A stretch of 43,867 bases of DNA, from positions 1 to 43,867 of the forward strand of contig CAJCIM010000118.1 in assembly GCA_903970395.1 (NCBI GenBank), written 5' to 3'. Under the pieces are notes generated by a model that did no database searches, had not been told where the DNA came from, and worked only from the letters and a program-made list of their open reading frames with translations. Numbering within the stretch: the stretch's first letter is position 1; the number at the start of each line of letters is the position of its first letter. Both the position numbers and the translations under genes were made by a program. Of this stretch, positions 34,317-41,935 are shown one piece after another. The stretch comes from Acidobacteriaceae bacterium. Its GTDB lineage: Bacteria; Acidobacteriota; Terriglobia; Terriglobales; Acidobacteriaceae.

Positions 34317-35297
34317 CTACCGCCCCACAGCCTGCTCCGCCGCCACAGCCGCGCCCAACACCCGCGTCGCGTGGCTGTCCTCCACCACCTCCAGCATGTA
34401 GCTCTGCAGCGGGCTCATCTTCACCATCTGGTGCAGATAATCCTTCAGCATGTTCAGGTCCAGAAACCGCACGTTGTATCCGGTCAGAAAGAACCGCCCC
34501 GGCCCGCGCGAGTGGATACTGCTCGCCGTCGCCGCCGCCAGCGCCTTATGCCATAGTCTCTTGAACTCCAGGCATCGCGGGTCAGGGTCAGGATGCCGGT
34601 TCGCCGCAGCAAACACCTCCTCCGGCTCCATATCCAGAAACCGCAGCCGCATGGACCGGTGGCCCATAATGCCCTCCAGGTGCCCGCGCCCACCACAGCC
34701 GCAGTAGCGCTCCTTATCGTCGAGCGTCACCACCGTGTGACCGTTCTCCCATACACCTTCAGCAAACGGATACGTCCCAAACCCAATACCCGTGCCCAGC
34801 GTCCACACCCGCAGAAAGTGATCCAGCTTGTCGTGCTTGCTCGCCAGCCCTGCCGCCACGGCGTCGGCATCGTTCACTACATACACCTTCGCCGAAATCC
34901 CATGGCTCGCCAGCTTCTCCGTCAGCTTCGCCTCCACACGCGCGCCCTTCAGCTGCGGCAGGTTCGGGGCCTCTTCCACCACACCGTTACGGATCAACCC
35001 CGGCACAGCCACACCCACCGCCAGGATCTCGCTCCCATATCCCTTCGCCACCTCAACCGCTAGCTTGCAGATCGAATCGATCACCTCGTCGGTCGGCATC
35101 TCCACCATCGAGTTGTCTTCATCCGCGCCCAGCTTCACACTCGCCGGCGGCACGCTCTTCAGCTCGCCCACCAGCTGGTGGTCCACAATCAACCCCGCAT
35201 ACAGCCGCTCGGCCATAATCACGCCGATCATCTTCGTCGTGCCGTCCGTGACCTTCTCTTCCATGCCTGGCATCGCCTCGCTCACCGCTGCACTCAT
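34317..35297 (-). CDS. ROK-family sugar kinase/regulator
   Basis: 326 residues from the ATG at 35297; an earlier in-frame ATG at 35345 is possible. ROK features: VAVGVAVPGLIRNGVVEEAPNLPQLKG, NDADAVAAG (catalytic Asp), LGTGIGFG phosphate loop and the zinc motif GH..CGCGGRGHLE, where His replaces the usual third Cys. No DNA-binding domain is present, so a glucokinase or related kinase is more likely than a repressor. It is convergent with nothing nearby; the neighbours are the higBA remnant and sthA. Confidence 0.83.
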   Translation of the reverse strand: MSAAVSEAMPGMEEKVTDGTTKMIGVIMAERLYAGLIVDHQLVGELKSVPPASVKLGADEDNSMVEMPTDEVIDSICKLAVEVAKGYGSEILAVGVAVPGLIRNGVVEEAPNLPQLKGARVEAKLTEKLASHGISAKVYVVNDADAVAAGLASKHDKLDHFLRVWTLGTGIGFGTYPFAEGVWENGHTVVTLDDKERYCGCGGRGHLEGIMGHRSMRLRFLDMEPEEVFAAANRHPDPDPRCLEFKRLWHKALAAATASSIHSRGPGRFFLTGYNVRFLDLNMLKDYLHQMVKMSPLQSYMLEVVEDSHATRVLGAAVAAEQAVGR

Positions 35298-35483
35298 CTC
35301 GCTCACTCTCTCAAGTCCCTCTCGGCATCGGCGTCTCTGGCACATCTGCCCACGCCAACCCGTATAGGACTTCAGACAGTAGCTTGCTCAGCACATCCTC
35401 GTCAAACCCGCTTGCCGCTTATCGCTTCGTCTGTCTAGCCAACTGCCCCGCCAACAAGACCGCTCCAAGTCAACCGCTTGTCC

Positions 35484-36881
35484 TTAATCGAGCTTCGACA
35501 CCCGGTTCAACCCGTTGAACGCCGCGACCTTGTAACACTCGGCCAGCGTTGGGTAGTTGAACACCGTCTCCACGAAGTACTCCAGCTTGCCACCGAGCGC
35601 CATCACCGCCTGCCCAATGTGTAAGAGCTCGCTCGCACCCTCGCCAATGATGTGCACACCCAGCAGATAGTGCGTCTCACGATGGAAGATGATCTTCAGC
35701 CGCCCCGTCGTATCGCCTCGGATCTGCCCACGCGCAATCTCGCGATAGTACGCCACGCCCACCTCGTACGGCACGTCCTCTTCCGTCAGCTGCTCCTCGG
35801 TCTTGCCGATAAAGCTGATCTCCGGAATCGTATAGATCCCATACGGATAAAAGCTCGGATTGCTCACAATGCTGTTATCGCCAAACGCCCGAGCCGCCGC
35901 AATCCGCCCCTGCTCCATACTCACCGAAGCCAGCGATGGGAACCCGATCACATCGCCCACCGCAAAGACGGTCGGCTGCTTCGTCCTGAAGTCCTTGTCC
36001 ACTGGGATGCGCCCGCGATTGTCGGCTTCGATTCCTGCATTCGCCAGGTTCAGCTCATCCACGTTGCCCTGCCGCCCAACGGCATACAGCAGCGCATCGC
36101 CCTGTAGCTTCTTCTTGCTCTCCAGGTTCGCCACCACGCCACCCTCGGGCGTCTCTTCAACGGACTCCACCTCTTCGTTCAAGCGCATCGTCACGCGCGC
36201 GTCGCGCAGATGATAGCTCAGCGCCTCCACGATCTCCTGGTCGGCAAACTCCAGCAGCCGCGGCCGCCGTTCGATCAGCGTCACGCGCACGCCTAGCGCC
36301 GCGAACATGCAGCAGTACTCCACGCCGATCACGCCGCCTCCCACGATGATCATCGTCTTCGGAAGCTGTGGCAGATCCAACACCAGGTCGCTGTTCACAA
36401 TCGACGTGCCATTAATGGGCACCTTCGGCGAACTCGCCGGTTTCGTGCCCGTCGCGATCAGAATATTCGCCGCCTCATACACCGACGACCCTTTGCTGTT
36501 GGTCACCTTCACATGCGTCGCGTCCTCAAAGCTCGCCACGCCCACCAGCATCTCGATGTTGTTCCGCGAAAGCTGCGCCTCGGTCACATCGACCTCGGTC
36601 TTGATCACATGCTGCACCCGGAACGCCAAGTCAGCCATCGTGATCCGCTCCTTCACGCGGTAGTTCATCCCGTAGATCGACTTGTAGTTGTACCCCGACA
36701 GATGCAGCACCGCCTCGCGCATCGTCTTCGACGGGATCGTCCCGGTATTGATGCACGCGCCGCCCACCACCTCGCGCATCTCCACCAGCGCCACCTTCTT
36801 GCCCAGCTTCGCCCCATAAATAGCGGCACGCTGCCCTGCCGGGCCAGAACCAATCACGATCAGGTCGTAAACATTTCCCAT
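35484..36881 (-). CDS. sthA: Soluble pyridine nucleotide transhydrogenase
   Basis: FAD enzyme that moves hydride between NADPH and NAD+, balancing redox pools. 465 residues. Seen: the FAD start DLIVIGSGPAGQRAAIYGAK; CINTGTIPSK, where the second redox Cys of lipoamide dehydrogenases is replaced by Thr, typical of SthA; a second Rossmann GGGVIGVEYCCMFAALG; FAVGDVIGFPSLASV; and the C-terminal interface NYPTLAECYKVAA. The length is normal. Confidence 0.92.
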   Translation of the reverse strand: MGNVYDLIVIGSGPAGQRAAIYGAKLGKKVALVEMREVVGGACINTGTIPSKTMREAVLHLSGYNYKSIYGMNYRVKERITMADLAFRVQHVIKTEVDVTEAQLSRNNIEMLVGVASFEDATHVKVTNSKGSSVYEAANILIATGTKPASSPKVPINGTSIVNSDLVLDLPQLPKTMIIVGGGVIGVEYCCMFAALGVRVTLIERRPRLLEFADQEIVEALSYHLRDARVTMRLNEEVESVEETPEGGVVANLESKKKLQGDALLYAVGRQGNVDELNLANAGIEADNRGRIPVDKDFRTKQPTVFAVGDVIGFPSLASVSMEQGRIAAARAFGDNSIVSNPSFYPYGIYTIPEISFIGKTEEQLTEEDVPYEVGVAYYREIARGQIRGDTTGRLKIIFHRETHYLLGVHIIGEGASELLHIGQAVMALGGKLEYFVETVFNYPTLAECYKVAAFNGLNRVSKLD

Positions 36882-37190
36882 AAATCTCTAGCTACATCTC
36901 CAGAAGCTTTCCCGTTCGCCACGCAGCATCCGTCCACTCCGCAAAACGCCTGCCCTACAACTGGGCAAACAATCCAGACCGCGCGACGACGAAAGGTACC
37001 GCTACCTATCATAGCCCTCTTTCGTCAAACGGCCTCCTCGCGATCGCCCGACCCTACCCATCTCTTCACACTCCCGCAACGTCAAACACCTCGCCTCGCA
37101 TTCCGTGGCGAAACTTGGCTCACTTCGCGCCCTTCGCGGGAATGTCGTTGCCGTTGCTTTTGCTTTCTCTAGTCTCTACTCTCTACCCCT
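36882..37190. other. Intergenic region upstream of thiE
   Basis: About 310 bases. It ends with TCTCTAGTCTCTACTCTCTA then CCCCT (37165-37190), a short repeat related to those at 28523 and 37541. A GCGCCCTTCGCGGGAATGTC segment near 37127 might be part of another repeat. No gene is seen. Confidence 0.4.
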
Positions 37191-37835
37191 ATGCTCCGCT
37201 ACGCCATCCTCGACGCCACCTGCACCCCAGCCGACGCCACTCGCCTCGCCTCGCAGGGCATCGACTACATCCAGCTCCGCGCCAAATCCCTCCCAGCCGG
37301 CGAGCTCGCCGCCCTCGCCCGCACCATTCTCGCCAGCATCGCCAACACCCACACCAAACTCCTCATCAACACCCGCGCCGACGTAGCCCTCGCCACCGGC
37401 TCCCACGGAGTCCACCTCACCTCCAACCCCAACGAACTCACCCCCGCGCAGGTCCGCCAACTCTTCCTGGGTGCCCCATTCATACCGCGCCTTTTGCGGG
37501 ATGAGTGGGGTGACAAACCTCAACCTCGCCCAGACTCTCCTACTCCCTACTCTCTACTCCCTAACCCCTGCACCTCCATCTCCTGCCACACCCTCGCCGA
37601 CGTCCACCGCGCCCACGCCCTCGCCGCTGACCTCGTCCTGTTCGGCCCCATCTTCGAAAAGCGCGTCTCCGGCGATCTGATCCAGGCCGGCGTCGGCCTC
37701 CAGGCACTCGAAGCCGCAGTCCGCGCAGCGCAAGGCACCCCGGTCCTCGCCCTCGGCGGCATCACCGAGCGCAACACCCACGCCTGCCTCGAAGCCGGAG
37801 CCGCCGGCATCGCCGCCATCCGCCTCTTCGCCTGA
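37191..37835 (+). CDS. thiE: Thiamine-phosphate synthase with in-frame repeat insertion
   Basis: Joins the thiazole and pyrimidine phosphates of thiamine. 214 residues. TIM-barrel motifs: IDYIQLRAKSLPAGELA, TKLLINTRADVALA, GVHLTSN, then after the insertion ISCHTLADVHRAHALAADLVLFGPIFEKR and VLALGGITERN. Between VRQLF and ISCHT are about 37 extra residues encoded by a palindromic repeat (37467-37514) plus a CTACTCCC-type repeat (37541-37569). Both also occur between genes elsewhere in the window. The frame is kept. Whether the enzyme remains active is unknown; the extra loop lies where family members have a tight turn. Confidence 0.87.
   Translation: MLRYAILDATCTPADATRLASQGIDYIQLRAKSLPAGELAALARTILASIANTHTKLLINTRADVALATGSHGVHLTSNPNELTPAQVRQLFLGAPFIPRLLRDEWGDKPQPRPDSPTPYSLLPNPCTSISCHTLADVHRAHALAADLVLFGPIFEKRVSGDLIQAGVGLQALEAAVRAAQGTPVLALGGITERNTHACLEAGAAGIAAIRLFA
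37467..37514. repeat. Palindromic repeat inside thiE
   Basis: CTGGGTGCCCCATTCATACC, GCGCCTTTTGC, then GGGATGAGTGGGGTGAC. The same outer arms, CTGGGTGCCCCATTCAT and AGTGGGGTGAC, occur intergenically at 39856-39907. Confidence 0.85.
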
Positions 37836-37965
37836 CCTCCTTCGCCTCGAACAAATAATTCCGAAAACGCGATGACTAAACGCCGCGCATCATCGTCCAC
37901 CTACCAGGCTTCCCATCATCTCTCAACCGCTGTAGCCCCCCACTCGCAAGGAGTCGAGTCTCCGC

Positions 37966-39576
37966 ATGATCAAGCGCACGCTGGCTGGCATCACCCTCTC
38001 CGCATCTCTGCTCACACCGCTCCACGCGCAAGCACCTGCAGCTCCAACTCCAGCCTCCTTCGAGATCGTCGACGTCCACTCCAGCCCGCACCGCAAATTT
38101 CCCTTCTCGGATGGTGGCAGCCTTCACGGCGATCGCTACGTCCTCCGCCAGGCAACCATGGTCGATCTCATCTCCGACGCCTACGGACTCGAACCCGAAA
38201 ACGTGCAGGGTGGTCCGCCGTGGCTTGAAACCGATCGCTTCGACATCATCGCGAAGGCGCCCGCCAACACATCGCCCGCCGTCCTCAAGCAGATGCTGCA
38301 GGCCGTCCTCGCCAACAGGTTCAAGCTCGTAACGCACACCGGCAGCAAGCCCATGCCTGCCTACGTCCTGTCCCTCATCGGGGACAAGCCAAAGTTCAAG
38401 TCCTCAGAAGACACCAGCAACACCGGCTGCAAACCCGGTCCCATGTCACCCGGCGATCCCTACATCCCGGTCTACTGCCGCAACCTCAGCATGGACGACT
38501 TCGCCTCCAACCTGCACCTGATGGCAGGCGGCTACCTCGACAAACCAGTCGTCAACGCCACCGGCCTCGACGGCACATGGGACATCGACCTTCACTGGAC
38601 CGGCCGCGGCCAGCTCGAAAAGCAGGGTGCCGACGACATCTCCATCTTCGACGCCGTCAATAAACAGCTCGGCCTCAAGCTGGAGCTCAAGACCGCGCCG
38701 CGTCCCGTCCTCATCGTCGACAGCGTGAACCAGAAACCCACACCCAACCGTCCCGACCTTGAAAAGGTCCTGCCGACACCGCCACCAGCACAGTTTGATG
38801 TCGCCACCATCAAACCCGGCCAACCCGGCGGCAAGCTCACCGGAAACATCAGCGGAACTCAAATCAACCTGCAGAGCGTCACCCTCAAGTTCCTCATGAG
38901 CTTTGCCTGGGACCTCAATCCGAACGACAGCGAAGCCATCGTCAACGCGCCCAAGTGGCTCGACTCCGACACCTTCGACATCCTCGCCAAAGCGCCCGTC
39001 GAAACCGTAACCGGCTCCGCAAAGATGCCCAGCCACATCGACATCGAAGACCTCCAGTCGATGTTGCGCGCCCTCCTCATCGAGCGCTTCCAGATGAAGG
39101 TCCACACCGAAGACCGCCCCATCAACGCCTACACCCTGATCGCGGTCAAACCAAAGCTCAAACCCGCCGACCCCACCAGCCGCACCCAGTGCCACGAAGG
39201 CCCCGGCCCCGACGGCAAAGACCCGCGTCTCACCAACTCCAACCTCAATCGCCTGCTCACCTGCCAGAACATGACGATGGCGCAGATCGGCGATGAGCTG
39301 CAGCGCGTCGCCGCCGGCTACATCTACAACCCCGTCCTCGACGCCACCGGCATCCCCGGCTCCTTCGACTTCACCCTCAGCTTCAGCTCCGCCGACAAGA
39401 TGAGCCCCGGCGCCGCCGACCCCGCCGGAGGCGACTCCGGAGCCTCCGACCCCAGCGGAGCTCTCTCACTCTTCGACGCAGTCAATCGCCAGCTCGGCCT
39501 GAAGCTCGACAAGCAACGCCGCCCCGTTCCCGTCCTTGTCATCGACCACGTCGAAGAAAAACCCACCGAAAACTAG
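37966..39576 (+). CDS. Secreted protein with two TIGR03435-type domains
   Basis: 536 residues with signal peptide MIKRTLAGITLSASLLTPLHAQ. Two homologous halves are visible. The first (about 30-255) has FEIVDVHSS, WLETDRFDIIAKAP, MLQAVLANRFKL and VVNATGLDGTWDIDLHW; the second (about 270-536) has FDVATIKPG, WLDSDTFDILAKAP, MLRALLIERFQM and VLDATGIPGSFDFTLSF. Each ends in LFDAVNRQLGLKL..PVLVID. This is the TIGR03435 family, widespread in Acidobacteriota and of unknown function. Single-domain members are the norm, so this is a fusion or internal duplication. Confidence 0.85.
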   Translation: MIKRTLAGITLSASLLTPLHAQAPAAPTPASFEIVDVHSSPHRKFPFSDGGSLHGDRYVLRQATMVDLISDAYGLEPENVQGGPPWLETDRFDIIAKAPANTSPAVLKQMLQAVLANRFKLVTHTGSKPMPAYVLSLIGDKPKFKSSEDTSNTGCKPGPMSPGDPYIPVYCRNLSMDDFASNLHLMAGGYLDKPVVNATGLDGTWDIDLHWTGRGQLEKQGADDISIFDAVNKQLGLKLELKTAPRPVLIVDSVNQKPTPNRPDLEKVLPTPPPAQFDVATIKPGQPGGKLTGNISGTQINLQSVTLKFLMSFAWDLNPNDSEAIVNAPKWLDSDTFDILAKAPVETVTGSAKMPSHIDIEDLQSMLRALLIERFQMKVHTEDRPINAYTLIAVKPKLKPADPTSRTQCHEGPGPDGKDPRLTNSNLNRLLTCQNMTMAQIGDELQRVAAGYIYNPVLDATGIPGSFDFTLSFSSADKMSPGAADPAGGDSGASDPSGALSLFDAVNRQLGLKLDKQRRPVPVLVIDHVEEKPTEN

Positions 39577-39720
39577 ATCCCACTCGGCCTCGCCGTGCGC
39601 CATTTCGGCGAGGTCGGCTTCTACTCCAACTCGCAGGTCACCCTCCTCGGCCCCGACGGTAAGCAGGTCACCAGCTTCAACGCCGTCGCCGCCGACGCTG
39701 AAACGCTGGTCACCGCCTAA
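39577..39720 (+). pseudogene. C-terminal fragment of an unidentified gene
   Basis: In frame right after the TAG of the TIGR03435 gene, the reading continues IPLGLAVRHFGEVGFYSNSQ, VTLLGPDGKQVTSF, NAVAADAETLVTA and TAA. It has protein-like codon use but no start. It could be a relic of another gene, or a former C-terminal extension lost by a stop mutation. No family recognised. Confidence 0.4.
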
Positions 39721-39744
39721 CCGTCACCAACTCCCCACAACACC

Positions 39745-39774
39745 ATGGGCTGTCCGCAACCACGGACAGCCCAT
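39745..39774. terminator. Strong hairpin
   Basis: ATGGGCTGTCCG (39745-39756), loop CAACCA, CGGACAGCCCAT (39763-39774): a perfect 12-bp stem 25 bases after the fragment's stop. It is probably the terminator of the original transcription unit; the 3' side is CCTCATTCC. Confidence 0.65.
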
Positions 39775-39855
39775 CCTCATTCCATAGCTCCCCTAACTAC
39801 CACCAGACTGCTCTTGACTTCCGCTCCGCCAACTGCTGCCGATGGGATCATTTCA

Positions 39856-39907
39856 CTGGGTGCCCCATTCATCCCGACGGCCTCACCGTCGGGATAAGTG
39901 GGGTGAC
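39856..39907. repeat. Palindromic repeat, intergenic copy of the thiE element
   Basis: CTGGGTGCCCCATTC, then perfect arms ATCCCGACGG/CCGTCGGGAT, then AAGTGGGGTGAC. It matches the thiE insertion in its outer arms. Confidence 0.85.
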
Positions 39908-39956
39908 GCTGCCAGATCTCTCACCAACAACCTCCGCATCACCCTCGAAGGGACCT

Positions 39957-40235
39957 GGCTTCAGCCATGTCATACACCACCACCCTCGGAAGGGCGTCCT
40001 GAGCGCAATCGACTGGACTTCAGCCAGGCCACAACCACCGCACGCAAAGCGTGCTTCCTCATATCCAGCGCGCAGTCGACTGGAGAATCTTCTGCTGCCT
40101 TTCGTCTTGCTCGCTTCAGCCGGGCCATAAACACCGCACGCGCAGCGTCCTTCCTTGCTGCCGCAGGCCGGAGCGAAGCCCTGAGCGTAGTCGAAGGGCG
40201 CAGCGACTGAATTGCCTTCCTCAACACCGCCACCA
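39957..40235. repeat. Composite intergenic repeat block, left
   Basis: Contains two copies of CTTCAGCC(A/G)GGCC..ACCGCACGC..AGCGTxCTTCCT (about 40018-40060 and 40114-40165), GAGCGAAGCCCTGAGCGTAG, and GACTGAATTGCCTTCCTCAA (from 40206). Related units occur at 40790-40911, 41068-41140 and 41131-41235. Confidence 0.7.
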
Positions 40236-40280
40236 ATCCCTCCGTGCTAGCCTCTCGATACACGTCCCCAGAGGCCCACC

Positions 40281-40718
40281 ATGGCGAGCAGTATCATCGG
40301 CACTCCCAAGCTCCAGGTCTACGCCTGCCCCCACTGCGGCGAGACTATCAACACCACCATGCAGCGCTGCACCTTCTGCTCGCGCCTCATCCATCCCGAG
40401 CAGGCTGCCCAGGCCGCCGCCGAAATGAGCCACATCAGCGCCGCCTGCAACCAGGCCTCCCTCCTCAAAATCGCAGCCACCGGCGAAGGCATTCAGGTCG
40501 TCGTCCGCCTCTTCATCCACTCCACCGCCTTCGGCAAAGCGGAGAACCTGATCATCCTCTCTGCCGTCACCTTCACAGTCATGCACTGGTGGAGGAAGTA
40601 CGGAGACATCCAGACCACCGACCCCGACTACGCCCCAGCCAAAAAGTCAGTCATCGCCGTAACCGCCGCAACCGTCATCCTCCTCCCGGCTGCAATCCTG
40701 ATGACCTTCATCCTGTAG
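40281..40718 (+). CDS. Zinc-ribbon membrane protein, paralogue 1
   Basis: 145 residues. The zinc ribbon YACPHCGETINTTMQRCTFC (about 14-33) is followed by a short linker and two membrane stretches (about 78-105 with AENLIILSAVTFTVMHWW and 123-145 with VIAVTAATVILLPAAILMTFIL), with DPDYAPAKK between them. It is a close relative of the gene at 43198 (CPNCRETINTSMQQCSFC, DPDFAPAR). Function unknown. The upstream CGTGCTAGCCTCTCGATACA resembles CGTGCTACCCTCTCCGATAA before the paralogue. Confidence 0.8.
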   Translation: MASSIIGTPKLQVYACPHCGETINTTMQRCTFCSRLIHPEQAAQAAAEMSHISAACNQASLLKIAATGEGIQVVVRLFIHSTAFGKAENLIILSAVTFTVMHWWRKYGDIQTTDPDYAPAKKSVIAVTAATVILLPAAILMTFIL

Positions 40719-41721
40719 TAGCTTGGCGAAGCGGAGCCCAATGGGACTGTACTCCCAGCACCACCCGGATGCGCGTCCTGAGCGCAGCCGAAGGGGGCTG
40801 AATTGCCTCCCTCGACCCCACCAACACACCACCCGCTGCACACCCCGGAAGGGCCCGGCTTCAGCCGGGCCACAAATACCGCACGCACAGCGTGCTTCCT
40901 CGCTGCCGCAGACCCAACTCATGCGTCGGCCGCTTTTGGGAGGGAGCAGGGGCCTTCAGGCCCCTGAATGCTTTGCCTAATCTTCAGGGCTTTAGCCCAG
41001 GAGATGGACGGGTGTCGAGCCCAGATCAGGTGTTGCTGGAAAGGGCATCCTGAGCCGCCCCGAAGGGGACTGACTTGCCTTCTTCGACCCCGCCAACACA
41101 CCACCCGCCGCACACACCTCGGAAGGGCATGCCTTCAGCCGTAAAACCCTGCGCCGAAGGCGCTTCCACCCTGCCGGAGGCCGGAGCGAAGCCGCAGGCG
41201 CAGCGACTAACTTGCCTTCCTCAACACTGCCACCCACAGCCAACGCAGTGCCCCTCAGCCCCCGCGAAGAACAACGCTCCAACTCTGACAACACCAAAAC
41301 AACCAACGTCACTATCACACACCACTACCCACCAACGAAATCACAAAAATAAGAACCGAATGGTCGCGGTGTCGAAAGCGACCTTCTCCGTGACTTGCGT
41401 CATACCTTCGCCACTCTATTAGCTATCAACAAGCATCCATGCAATTGATTTCAAACCGACTAGAGCATTCCGGAACGCAAAGGCTTGAAGCTACTACGCA
41501 TACTTTTCACCAATACGCGTCCCAATGCGGTCAGCCAAAACGAACCATTTTTTTTCGCACTATCAGCATTTCTGCTCTTTTCGTGTCATTATGGGGTCAA
41601 TCGAGAAGAGCAGCCAGCAGCCGGGTCCCCGATTTGCATCACACAAAAGTGAAGCTTGCGATTCTGAAGAGCTTTCAGCGACTTTGTGCGTATGATGGCG
41701 TCCAACAACTAGGAGTTGACC
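40719..41721. other. Long repeat-rich and gene-poor stretch
   Basis: About 1 kb. The left half (to about 41235) is composite repeats like those at 39957, with hairpins such as GGGGCCTTCAGGCCCC (40952-40967) and GGGCTTTAGCCC (40987-40998). The right half becomes A/T-richer. It holds a GGTCGC/GCGACC hairpin (41362-41383) and, just before the small gene at 41722, a TATGAT (41691-41696) that may be a -10. An open frame of about 99 codons (41439-41738) has no protein-like character. Confidence 0.5.
40738..41235. repeat. Composite intergenic repeat block, right
   Basis: Repeated units: CGGAAGGG..CTTCAGCCGGGCC..ACCGCACGCACAGCGTGCTT (40845-40911); GACTTGCCTTC-type units near 40798, 41068 and 41206; and GGAGGCCGGAGCGAAGCCGC (about 41176-41195), which matches 40166-40180. 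Spacing is irregular. Confidence 0.65.
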
Positions 41722-41925
41722 ATGCCGGCTATGAATAAAACGATCAACAACGAGTGCGACGCAGAGGGCGAGCAGATTCTGCACACTATATCGGATCGCT
41801 GGCACGGAGATCTAAAGGCCTATCTGCTGTCGATTGCTCGCGTGAAAGAAGCAGCTGTGCGGAGTGCTTACGAGCGCGAGGAAGACCTTACCGCCGATAC
41901 GATGTTGAAGTTCGCTCGTCGATAA
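41722..41925 (+). CDS. Small unknown protein upstream of ClpP-like protease
   Basis: 67 residues, ATG 41722 with SD AGGAG 6 bases upstream. Mostly helical and charged (ECDAEGEQILHTISDRWHGD, LKAYLLSIARVKEAAVRSAY, EREEDLTADTMLKFARR), with no signal peptide. It ends 10 bases before the protease gene, so the two are very probably one operon. The A/T content is higher than in the flanking genome. It might regulate, recruit for or be a substrate of the protease; no family recognised. Confidence 0.7.
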   Translation: MPAMNKTINNECDAEGEQILHTISDRWHGDLKAYLLSIARVKEAAVRSAYEREEDLTADTMLKFARR

Positions 41926-41935
41926 CTGCGCAGTT

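Noticed and set aside
39957-41235. Possible CRISPR array
   Set aside because: The repeats are of several kinds, irregularly spaced and in shuffled order, and no cas gene is nearby.
41439-41738. 99-codon open frame upstream of the protease operon
   Set aside because: No SD, no protein-like composition, and it overlaps the start region of the small gene.
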